Both the position numbers and the translations under genes were made by a program. A DNA stretch of 64,000 bases from Leucocoprinus leucothites. Its lineage: Eukaryota > Basidiomycota > Agaricomycetes > Agaricales > Agaricaceae. Under the pieces are notes generated by a model. It saw only the letters and a list, made by a program, of their open reading frames with translations, was not told the origin of the DNA and made no database searches. Positions 13,622 to 22,654 of the stretch are shown here, one piece after another (within the stretch, counting starts at the first letter, position 1; each line of letters opens with the position of its first letter). The stretch covers positions 1 through 64,000 of the forward strand of contig JAACJO010000058.1 in the NCBI GenBank assembly GCA_013368445.1, given 5' to 3'.

Positions 13622-13721
13622 CGCGGCGAACTCGCTTCGTCGTCTCTGCTGGCATTGGTAGACCATTATCCGCAGCATTCTGGGAATTTGTCACAGCCCG
13701 CTTTGGAAACTCTCACCCACG
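13622..13721. promoter_or_regulatory. Compact divergent promoter between the Zn2Cys6 and GLTP genes
   Basis: Only 100 bp separate the start codon of the minus-strand transcription factor (13621) from that of the plus-strand lipid-transfer gene (13722). Both genes must therefore share or overlap promoter elements, or one 5' leader must run into the other gene. I see no clear TATA box in this gap. Confidence 0.6.
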
Positions 13722-14538
13722 ATGCACACTTTTCAAACTGTCAAGGTAGGGTCGCCGCCATCAACAGAAAACGGAGACTGACGACCCCAGTCCTTTGCGG
13801 ATGTGGAGATCTTACCCGCTGGAGTGCCTGCACAGGACTTTCTGGCGGCATCTGATGGGCTGCTCCAGCTGTTTGGTGGGTAGATGGTCCGCGATTTGAA
13901 ACCGCGGACATTGGGACTCACTCCTAATCAGATCTGCTTGGGCATGGCGTGTTTACCTTTATTCAGGCAGACATCCGAAGCAACATTTCAGTGTGTACTC
14001 CATTCTTCTGTACAAGATCCTCGTTCATGATGCGCACAGGGCCTGCGCTCTCGTGTCAATACCCACAACGATCCTACCCTCGAGGCGGTTCTCGCCGCGT
14101 CCGACCATAACGCCACTGGCTGCCTAGTCCGCCTCATTAGGTATGTCACGGCAGGTGTGATGATAAACTTTATTTCTCAGCGTCTATACAGGGGTTTCCG
14201 GTATGTCTGCCGGGCTCTTTCGACCATGCAAGCACACCCGGAATTAGAACTCTATGTTTGTTTCAAACTTGCATACGATCAAGTCTTGCGCCAGTTTCAC
14301 TCGACCATTGTCAGGTCACTCGTTGCAGTACGTACATACTTACTTGTACCCGACATAGCGGCGGCAGAGACTCAATATGGAACAGGTCGCGATCCGCGCA
14401 GCACCAAGTCGGAAAGACTTCTACACGCGGATTGGACAAGGCGGAGACCCGGAAGAGCTGGATGAGGAATTGAGCAAGTGGCTTGCAGGGCTGGACAAGA
14501 TAGTCTCACACATGTCCCGACTGCTACCCTATCACTAG
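13722..14538 (+). CDS. Glycolipid transfer protein (GLTP) family
   Basis: Small cytosolic lipid-transfer protein of 185 aa from six exons: 13722-13745, 13791-13875, 13932-13990, 14040-14140, 14192-14327, 14386-14538. GLTP-fold landmarks are visible in order: FADVEILPAG and DFLAASDGLLQLFDLLG near the N-terminus, a DxxxN motif (ADIRSNIS), LEAVLAASDHNATGCLVRLIRG, then VLRQFHSTIVRS and AIRAAPSRKDFYTRIG. Length fits the family (about 200 aa). In known GLTPs sugar headgroups are bound by Asp, Asn, Lys, a stacking Trp and His. Here Asp, Asn and His appear present, but the Trp position (normally in a LLWL-like segment) reads LVRL and the Lys position seems lost. Cargo may therefore differ. The start codon is chosen because it precedes the conserved FADV segment by the usual distance. 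The third intron boundary is moderately certain. Confidence 0.88.
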
Positions 14539-14702
14539 ACTTTACGTCCCCTCCGAATCCAATGGCTCAGTCCTCAAATGGGGTTATCGAAGATGCGTAA
14601 AAATAGTGCTACGCTTCTCCCGCTATTAATCTTGCGGAGTTTCAATTTATATGTTTTCCAGCCCATAAGCACCAACCCGATTTACTTTGTAACCCATCCC
14701 TC
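14539..14702. other. Short intergenic region
   Basis: This 164-bp gap lies between the GLTP stop and the ATG at 14703 on the same strand. It must hold the GLTP 3' end and the next gene's promoter and leader. No distinct element is seen. Confidence 0.4.
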
Positions 14703-16474
14703 ATGTCCGTTTCGCCCTCCCCAGAGCCTGCCCAGAAACCAAAGGACCCGCCTCCCCAAGAGTACGAGTCGGGCAGGGTCATTTGCACTCACTGTGGCGA
14801 CGCCGTTCCTATTAGGGACCCTTCCAACGAATTCACCACTGAGCACTGGGACGCCCATAAGCGCACTTGTCCACCCGCGCCTCCAGAGGCCGTCATTTAC
14901 ACTCCAGAGTCTACCGCAGAGGCGCTTGCTCATCCTCCAGCCAAGCGCCGCAGGGCCAAACGCACAGAGGAGGAACGGATACAATACCTCCGCTCAGATC
15001 CCTATGTTGCCCAGTTTGAGGCTTACCGGGTCCTTTGTGCCTCGTGCCACAAGTGGATTCGTCTCCGCCCCAACTCGACGTATTGCTCCATACCCTGGGA
15101 CGCCCATCGTAAATCGTGTCTTGCCAAGAAAGTGTAAGTGTTTCCAATTGGAAGAGAAGCACCCGCGCTGACTTGGACCATAGTAATAGCAAGAACGTAT
15201 ACGCGCTCGAGGAGCGTAACAATCTCTTTGGCAAGGACCCCGATGTCCGAAAGTTCGATGCCGAACGTGTTCTCTGCAACCTCTGTGACAAGTGGATTGA
15301 CGTTCCGTCGTCCGATCACCTCCAAGCTGTCCAGAAATGGCTCCAGCATCGTGCAGACTGTCAAAAGCCCTCGCCACTCCCGAGACAGCCAAGCAGCACA
15401 CATCGCTCCGCCAGGCCGTCGTCTCCACTACCACCACCACGACCTTATTCTCCTTCCTATAATGATCTATCTCCGGCGAATTACCCTCCGCCTCACGAAT
15501 CTCGTCGTCGCAACGCTGAACAGCGTGCTGCCACTCTTCGCGCCGACAAGTTTATCGGCGAGGTAGAGCCTAATCGTGTCTTTTGTTTGCTATGCCAGAA
15601 ATGGGTTCAACTTCGCCAAGATTCGTCGTACTGCGCGTATCCATGGATCCAGCATCGAAACAAGTGCGAGAAGCGACAGTGAGTATGATTAACAATGTTA
15701 TCATCATTCTTCTTAATGTTCTATGATAGCCAACGACACGAACGCAAGGCCGTCGAACGAGAATCAAAGCTTCTATCAAAGAGGCCCCTCGATCAGATTT
15801 CTGACAGCTCTTCCTCATCCGATTTGGACAGCGACGCCGACGACTCGAGGCATCCACCGCGCAAACATCCCCGAGATGTCGAGCGGTACATTGCCTGGCT
15901 CCGTGCTTCGGAGAGAAACCCCCGTCCTCGTCTTCCACCTCCTCTTCCACCGGGCCCGTCGTCCAGTTCCCGTACTCATCGTCGCTCTTGGGATGAAGAC
16001 GCCGATGCTGAAGGTGAGATTGACGCCGAGGGAGAGTTTGAAGACGACTCGAGGCCCTCGTCTTCTCGTGGAGTTGTCAACAACAACAATAACTCTGCTC
16101 CCCATCATCATCATCATCACCACCACCACTCCCACCACCAGCACCATCCTCCTCCCTCCCAACCTTCTGGTGGTACCACTACTTCCACGGGGCCAGCTCG
16201 GCGCCCACATCCGCACTCTGTCGGACTCGCCGATCTCGACAGTCCGACCGGCCGACGCGCTTTCATTTCCGCGTCCGTCTCTTATTTATTCGCCACGACA
16301 TATGAATCTTCCGACGATATGACCATTTCTACGCTCCTTACGTATCTCAACGCCGCGATGCCTCAGGATAAGCATGAAGATTTTGATACCACAGAAGTTG
16401 TTAAGGGTGTTACCGCATTGCAGGAGAGGGGACGGGTGGTTTTGGAGGGCGATAATATTAGGTTGCTTGATTAG
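14703..16474 (+). CDS. Protein with four C2HC finger-like repeats, family unknown
   Basis: A 556-aa protein from three exons: 14703-15133, 15184-15678, 15730-16474. A repeat of the form RV-x-C-x2-C-x15-20-W-x2-H-x3-C occurs four times, with metal-ligand candidates at C28/C31/H52/C56, C112/C115/H135/C139, C175/C178/H199/C203 and C278/C281/H301/C305. Each copy has a KWI/KWV-like aromatic core or its equivalent, so the repeats look homologous and probably bind zinc. Repeats 2-4 are each preceded by a similar segment such as YLRSDPYVAQFEAYRV or LRADKFIGEVEPNRV, so the duplicated unit is about 60-80 residues. After repeat 4 come acidic Ser/Asp patches, a long poly-His stretch (about residues 400-420), and a C-terminal folded-looking part of about 80 residues (ISASVSYLFATTYESS onward). 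Nuclear location is likely from basic patches. I do not recognise the family. Confidence 0.82.
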
Positions 16475-16839
16475 ATGCTGTGTTTATGCTATGTTGTATC
16501 TTTTTCTTGGGAGATTTGTTCGCCGCTTTCTTGTCACATGCATTTCTTGGACCTTGCACGCACTCATGCCTGTCATTTTTGTATCATATTCTCACTAGTG
16601 CAATATACCGCTCTCTCCGTGCGCAGCAGATCAAATCTTGGTATGGAAACATGTTTTGGTACAACAACACCTTTACTCGGAGACATTTCATAATGATATG
16701 TAGTCGGTGTTATTTCTGGAAACGAAACAACGGGTCGACCCTGCATGATCCCTGTCAAAACACATGCGCAAGGTTATGTAATCGAACACATCAACCGCAA
16801 AGCGCTCCGTGGTTTCTTCTTTCCCCGCCCTCCCCACAA
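16475..16839. other. Intergenic region
   Basis: This 365-bp spacer lies between two plus-strand genes. Open frames cross it, but none has a motif. It probably contains the upstream gene's 3' UTR and the downstream promoter. Confidence 0.4.
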
Positions 16840-17758
16840 ATGGATGATTTTACTTACTATAGGTCCGTACTGTCTTTCTTTATTCCGCCTTGTTGTCTTA
16901 CTACTACGATGCAGGCGGAGGACACTATCAAGCTTCCTATGGGCAACTTGGCTTCGCTTCCCCCAGTCCTTTCGCTGTCGACTCTACCGCTTTCTTCTCC
17001 TCTTTTCTCGACCATCATCCAACGCTCCCGATCTCAGAAAACTCCCGTTCGGACTCTATGCTAAAATCGGCGGGAGGGGCGTTGTTCAAGAAGCACTCGC
17101 GCTTCAGTTTGTGGCGGATTACACGTCGATACCAGTGCCCGAGGTACTTGACCTTTTCGAAGATGATAATGACCATCTTGGACTAGGACCTGTCATGATC
17201 ATGTCGCGTATCGCTGGAAGACCTGTATCGAATCTAGATGCGCTAACGGACGAACAGCAAACAAAACTCGCGGACTCACTGAGAGACTGGTTAAACCAGC
17301 TACAATATTTACGATCACCTTATGGACGCACGTTATGTGGATACCTCGGGGGGTTCTTTTCTTCGTATCGTATCAGCACGAACTCTTTTGTTGGACCGTA
17401 TCGCTCTCAAAACCGATTTCATGAAGAACCGTGTTGCCTGATGACGCCTTCCCACGATGCCAAAGTGTGCTCGCTGGCCGCCATCATTCGACAGAAACGC
17501 TATGATATCTCGTTTGTCCATGGAAATGTCTCACCGGAGAACGTGTTGGTGGACAAGGAGGGTGTACCGGTTGGGTTGGTAGGGTGGGAGTGCGCCGCTT
17601 GGATGCCTAATTATTGGGAGTTGACCGCCGGATCGTGGAGTGTGAGAGGAAGAGCGGGAGAGGCGGTGTGGACACATATACTCGTGAGGTGTTTGCCGCA
17701 GTATACGGACGAGCTCAAGGTCGAGCAGGAGCTGTGGAAGACTTATTCACCATATTAA
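16840..17758 (+). CDS. Aminoglycoside-phosphotransferase-fold protein, probable pseudokinase
   Basis: A 288-aa protein from two exons (16840-16862 and 16915-17758). It resembles the large basidiomycete family of APH/choline-kinase-like proteins: LYAKIGGRGVVQEALALQFV (Lys-containing strand and helix C equivalent), TSIPVPEVLDLF, VMIMSRIAGRPVSNL (hinge region), then the catalytic-loop equivalent FVHGNVSPENVLVD and the metal-loop equivalent LVGWECAAWMPNYWE. In active members these two motifs read HGD and (I)DWE. Here they are HGN (codon AAT at 17525-17527) and GWE, so both catalytic acidic residues are missing. The fold should persist, but phosphotransfer looks unlikely. The N-terminus is hydrophobic and Arg-rich and could be mis-modelled, although the intron (donor AGgtccgt, acceptor gatgcag) keeps frame. 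Confidence 0.78.
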
Positions 17759-20051
17759 TTGTATCAGTTTAATCGTCTTGCATCTTGTTGTCGATTGTTG
17801 TTTATTCGTAGTTTAGATACCACCACCATTTTACTAATATCATATGTCGAGATCGCAATGTCCGCCGGAAATGTATTCATGAACAACATACGCCTCACAT
17901 CAACACTAGTAAGAGATGTTCTTCGGCTTCTGTCGAACTTGGCCATATTTGTTGTCAAAGATGAAAAACAATCATGTAAGATTTCCACGTTGTCTGTTTT
18001 CATGTTCTAACCGAACAACAGAGAAGCTTGCTGCGGATTTAGCCAAAGCCTCAAGGTTGCTGATCGAACGTTGCACACTACAAGGACATAGTAGCGCATA
18101 GATACCGAAAATGTAAAATGGAGGCAGAGTCTTAATTAATTCAATAGCCGTGAACGTGGCTCAGTCCTTAACGTTTACGGGCACGATAAATCATAGCCTA
18201 GAGGGGTAACACCATTGCGAAACGTGCCCATGAGTTTGATTTGAACGCTCTGGCGCCTGCATCAATTGGCCTTTAGGGATTAAGTACCGTGTCCTTCAGG
18301 CATTTCAGACTTGCAAACAGAGTAACCCAAGCAGATGGCTCCAGTCATCCTATTGATTCCAATTTGCATCGAATTGGGACAAGCTGCCATCCATCGTCCG
18401 CGATGACGATGGCGTCAAAGTCCATGTAGATAACATCTCGCTTAATAATAATTGTCGCTTTCAATATCCAGGAGGTGTTTATTCAAACAACCGACGCATG
18501 CCTCACGCATTGCACCAAGTCCGTCCCTCCGTGTGCATATACGTTTACTCTCTTTACACTCTGCTCTGATAGACAAGAGTTCCATACTGCGCGACTAATA
18601 ACAGACAACATTCTTAACCGTATAGCTAATCGTCTACCTTCGAAACGATTGCATCAACAGGGTAGCCAGTTAAACATAGACCACACTACATATTTTCCCT
18701 TTCTATCCCCTCACGGCACTCTTCGATCTCTGCAGCGTGGGCGCTGAGTCGTGTTATTGATTCCCATCTGGTGTATTGTTGTCTTCTCGTTGTAACAAAG
18801 ACCCAAATCATCAGTGGATGAATAAGAGTAGCAAGATCGTGCCTAAGAGCGGTGACATTGAACGTACAAAAGGGATGGCCACGAATTTCTCTGGGATATT
18901 AAGGTCTTCAGTATTACAATCAATTCATGTAGGAATAATACACACCGTGAGCATCCTGGGTATACTCTGATCCCATCGAGTAGCGCTGAGGGTCAATCGT
19001 GGAGATGAATAGTATTGAGTAGCTTGAGGGTTGCGAGACATGTGGCATTTTAAAGGGCTTAAGGTGAGCGCAGAGGGATGTGGTAGAAATAACATATTTT
19101 CTGGCCGACTTGCCGATAAGCTCTCAGCTTGTACGCGAGAGAGAGGGGTGAATCATCTGATATACAAACAGTGGTCTCCAGTTAATGTTCAGTGGGTACC
19201 ATGACTGTGAAGTCCGTTGGTCGCCTTTGATTTTCAAAATATACTCAAGAGTACTGAATCATCCTGAGCGCCTGCGCATTCATGTGACAAGCCTCAGAGT
19301 CACGCGCCTCTGATCACAGATCAAAATAATCCTTGTGTCCAAACTACCACCTTCAGAACTCGTTCACATTTATAGCCAAAAGTCTTTCGAGTCATGGGAC
19401 ACTGGACCTCTGGCTAATTATGAGCTTATTATCCCGCTCTACTCGGGTACTATTTGCGGACGAATCCGGGTTGAATCCTATTCTCAAAATGCTAGTTTCT
19501 GCCAGTTGAGAGCGCCTCTACTCACCTCCTCGTCTACTCCTACATTATCGACAAGAACTACTGTGGTGGGAAAAAGTGAGATTAGATATTCTCGGCACTC
19601 GAAGCGGTATGTCCATTTGATTTTAGCACGATGCGATATGCTCACAACTTAGAGTCTAGTTTTTCGATAGAGAAACGTCAGCGTCGAAAACAGCTCTTGA
19701 CCAACAAGCATTCCACATACGTCATTCTCGTGTCAGCTGCTGTGCCCCCGGACGGCACTTGTAGGACTCCAGACGAGAGCTGGAGAAAGATAGCTAGGCA
19801 TAGAACGACTAGGAGGTGCTAGACAGCACTCGGCTGGTAGAGAATGAGCAGAGCCCACATCTCCTGAGCAGCTGTAAGCCAAATGTGACATTGATTGGGT
19901 ACGTTGGGCGCTTTTATCACGTGCTGGCAACTTCTGAAATTGAACTCGCAGATATGCGCTCTCACAAGGGCTTTCGTCTTGGGTCCGTGAGGGCCGCCGA
20001 AAAACGAAGCTCCGCTCATCTCTCTCCACCCTCCAGGAGCCACTCATGGAC
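17759..20051. other. Gene-poor region, no supported gene
   Basis: Several 60-110 codon frames are present on both strands (for example plus 18475-18747 and plus 19335-19652), but none has a recognisable domain or splice chain. The first 200-300 bp should be the 3' UTR of the APH-like gene. Confidence 0.45.
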
Positions 20052-20114
20052 CTAGTAATATAGTCCAAGAGATGGGGTCAGACTTCCAAAATTAATTTTT
20101 GTATGTGGGCGCCT
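20052..20114. repeat. 63-bp repeat, copy 1 (end of a dispersed element)
   Basis: Starts CTAGTAATATAGTCC and ends TGTGGGCGCCT. It matches 35527-35589 with one difference (A versus G after the initial 15 bases), and the match stops abruptly on both sides. This is the behaviour expected of a transposon terminus. It contains the AAAATTAATTTTT palindrome that is so common in the 35.5-36.2 kb repeat region. Confidence 0.8.
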
Positions 20115-20400
20115 TTAGGGTTATCAGGAGATGAATGGAGAGAGACTAGGGATTAGGGATTTTCAGTAGGGATATGCTAGGGATTAAGTAGGGATATGCC
20201 AGGGATTGAGCCAGGATATACTAGGGATTGAGTAGGGATTGAGTAGGGACATGCTAGGATCTAGCTCTGGTCTGGTTAAAGAATGCAGGAGAGACACTCT
20301 TCCAGGAAGTGTCTGAGCATACAAGAGCATGACCATAGCAGAATGTGAACACAACTCTTCCAGGAAGAGTGTGCATGATTTATTCATGTATGAGACAGCT
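20115..20400. repeat. Degenerate short tandem repeat and flanking motif, copy 1
   Basis: After the motif AGGGTTATCAGGAGA (from about 20116) there is roughly 130 bp of imperfect repeats on the theme AGGGATTGAGTAGGGATATGC. About 100 bp further on come two CTTCCAGGAAG-type palindromic motifs and GTGTGCATG. The same order of motifs, more diverged, recurs at 22136-22400, so the two are probably copies of one element. Confidence 0.55.
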
Positions 20401-21285
20401 TGTCTACAATGAATGCACATTATCTCATTTTACTTCAACTGCATGCTGTGTCAAGAGAACACATTAAAAGTTGTGGTGACAAACTCACTATCTGCTCCAG
20501 GATGCTACAGAGTAAAGGTACAATGCCTAGCTCCTGATGTATCAAACAGCTGTTTACAGCTGTTCAATATATCATACACAGCTAGTATAACTTTACTTGT
20601 TGTATGCGGTGCTATAAGAGTTAGTCACCACAACTTTTACTGTGCTCTTTGTTCACAATGTTTCAGGTTTTCGGGACTTGAGGAGCATCTCAAAGCCTGT
20701 AAATGGTCCGTCAAACTGAGTCCTGCACTCAATGATCAATCAATCACACCAGTATCAAGGGTCATAAACATCAAGTAAATATATATTAGAGCTCGGAGTA
20801 CTGTACACGGGTATTAACTATTAATCGGTATCTACGGTCACATCAGCTTGCCTTTGTAGGTGCATCATGATCAGTGAGAGTAATATCCACGACGGGGTAC
20901 ATAATACATACGTCCGTGATCAGCAGGAGTAACGTCCATGACGAGAGGTGCCTTGTATATGTCAAGCACAATTCTTCGATCAACTGGTGTCCCACATAGG
21001 TTATGTTCTCCTCAATGAACGTTCGGATATCAGTGAGTAGCAGTATACAACAAGAGGAACACAAGCAAAGCATGCACGTAGAGGGGACTCGGTTGAATGA
21101 GCAGGCACGCATGCCAGTCGAGCTCGTCAGGACTAGCAAGATTCCTTAGAAACATGACAACTCTTGGTATAGTAAAGCAACGAACCATGTTGGGTACTCG
21201 GTCAATGGGTTATCACAGAGTAGTGGTGTGATAATTGTACTCCCCAAGGGCATCGTCTATTCTACACAGTTCATTGCGCTAAATT
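20401..21285. other. No supported gene; one unassigned open frame
   Basis: Plus 20413-20778 is open for 121 codons and contains two CxxC pairs (FYCALCSQC and a later EHLKACKW with a preceding His), loosely like a zinc-finger remnant. It has no convincing promoter, splice pattern or family match, so I do not call it a gene. It may be part of a decayed element bounded by the repeats on either side. Confidence 0.35.
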
Positions 21286-21819
21286 TTAACCTTTCTCTGT
21301 AGAACGATCAGTGCTGAACAGAAGTGAGAGATATAGCGAGACACGAACCTTATACTTCACTGCAACTTTCATCCCGAAATCGTACACCCTTCTAAAATTC
21401 TTTCCATCTCTTGCTCTCCTCGCAGAGATCCCGTAGAATGGGTGGGTTCGATGCCCGAATGGCATGGGGGCATGGATTGTCGCAATCTCCGTGTGGTATT
21501 TATCAAAGAGGCGAATCATTGAGTGCGGGGCACACACCAACGGCTCCCCAGGGGACAAATGCTCTAGGTTGCTATCAATTACTCGAGTCAGGGAATGCGC
21601 GGGTATAGCAGTGAATAGTACGAACGTTATTATGCCGCAGATAGGACCCTTTATCCCATCCATGATGCAGTCATCCACAAGTCGCCTCCAGACTTTGCGG
21701 AGGCTCTTCTTGATTTCGGCACGCGTCTCGTCTTCGATATCTTCTCGTGCTGGGCCATCGAGGTAGAGGATGACGCTTCGCTGCATCTTGAGAGGGTGGC
21801 TGCGGGGCATCGAGGTCAA
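21286..21819 (-). CDS. Hypothetical protein, weakly supported
   Basis: A minus-strand open frame of up to 177 codons; the best ATG is near 21810 (MPRSHPLKMQ). It reads an amphipathic acidic/basic stretch (AREDIEDETRAEIKKSLRKV), one probable membrane-spanning or buried hydrophobic segment (GPICGIITFVLFTAIPAH), and a basic C-terminal part (FYGISARRARDGKNFRRVYD). Upstream on the same strand, 21671-21949 is open in another frame with a hydrophobic start (VFAVLVVALSLTHFSSAVYL), so a two-exon gene with a signal or anchor segment is possible. I recognise no family. It sits between two copies of a degenerate repeat and could be part of an element. Confidence 0.35.
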   Translation of the reverse strand: MTSMPRSHPLKMQRSVILYLDGPAREDIEDETRAEIKKSLRKVWRRLVDDCIMDGIKGPICGIITFVLFTAIPAHSLTRVIDSNLEHLSPGEPLVCAPHSMIRLFDKYHTEIATIHAPMPFGHRTHPFYGISARRARDGKNFRRVYDFGMKVAVKYKVRVSLYLSLLFSTDRSTEKG

Positions 21820-22135
21820 GAGCGTCGTGGATAGGAAGGCAATAACGAGAAGAGAAGAGAGTAGATAGGCGGTAGTTGAAGAGAAGTAAGTAGACAGCAG
21901 AGGAGAAGTGAGTAAGTGATAGAGCGACGACTAAGACTGCGAAAACCACTTACCACTCTCGCTGACGTCGGTCCACCCCTCGATGGTGATTACGCTGGTG
22001 GAACATTGCTTGTTTCCACTTGAGGCCCATCGGCGTCGTGAGCGTTAGGATGAGGGTGTGAGCACTGAAATTGAGCGGATGAGAGCGTTGGGGTAGATTG
22101 GGCAGCAGTGAGAAAATTAAGTGAGTGATAGAATG

Positions 22136-22400
22136 AGGGTTATCAGGAGAATATTAGGGTTTTACTAGGGTTTTAAAACATTTCACCAGGGTTTACCAGG
22201 GTATGGATGGACAGAGGTGGACAGAGGTAGGCAGGGGTGAATATGGACAGAGAGGGTTGAGGTGAGATGGGCAGAAATATATAGGGTGAAGCAGAGGGTT
22301 GAGTAGAGATTAGGCAAACTGGTTGACAGGAAAACTTGATATTACTGTATGAACAGAAACCAATATCCAGGAAGAATGGTGTGCATGTTGTGAACCACAG
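22136..22400. repeat. Degenerate short tandem repeat and flanking motif, copy 2
   Basis: Begins AGGGTTATCAGGAGA like the copy at 20116. It is followed by AGGGTTTTACTAGGGTTTTA and GGGTATGGATGGACAGAGGT-type imperfect repeats, then CCAGGAAGAATGGTGTGCATG. It looks superficially like interstitial telomere repeat, but the unit is not regular and the similarity to 20115-20400 explains it better. Confidence 0.45.
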
Positions 22401-22654
22401 GGACAACCACAGGGACAGAGGATAGACCCCTTGTGGATGCCATGGTATAGGCCCACTTGGGTGGATATTATCACACTTTCCAAAATGTACATAGTACACA
22501 AGTCAGCTACACAGAAAATTAATTATTCACTGGGCTATGGTAAACAAAGCAAGCTGATAGTTGGATACTATACATGTAAGAACAAGAACAAATGACAGCT
22601 ACATTGTCGAAGAGAGAAACATGGATATTGGGATTAGATACCTGTATACCACCA

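Noticed and set aside
13876..13931. Strong hairpin (GTCCGCG and CGCGGAC arms) considered as a tRNA or small RNA
   Set aside because: It lies inside a GLTP intron and lacks the tRNA A/B box order and cloverleaf. Kept only as an intronic hairpin.
22136..22260. TAGGG-rich stretch considered as interstitial telomere repeat
   Set aside because: The units are irregular and the region resembles 20115-20400, so a degenerate dispersed repeat explains it better.
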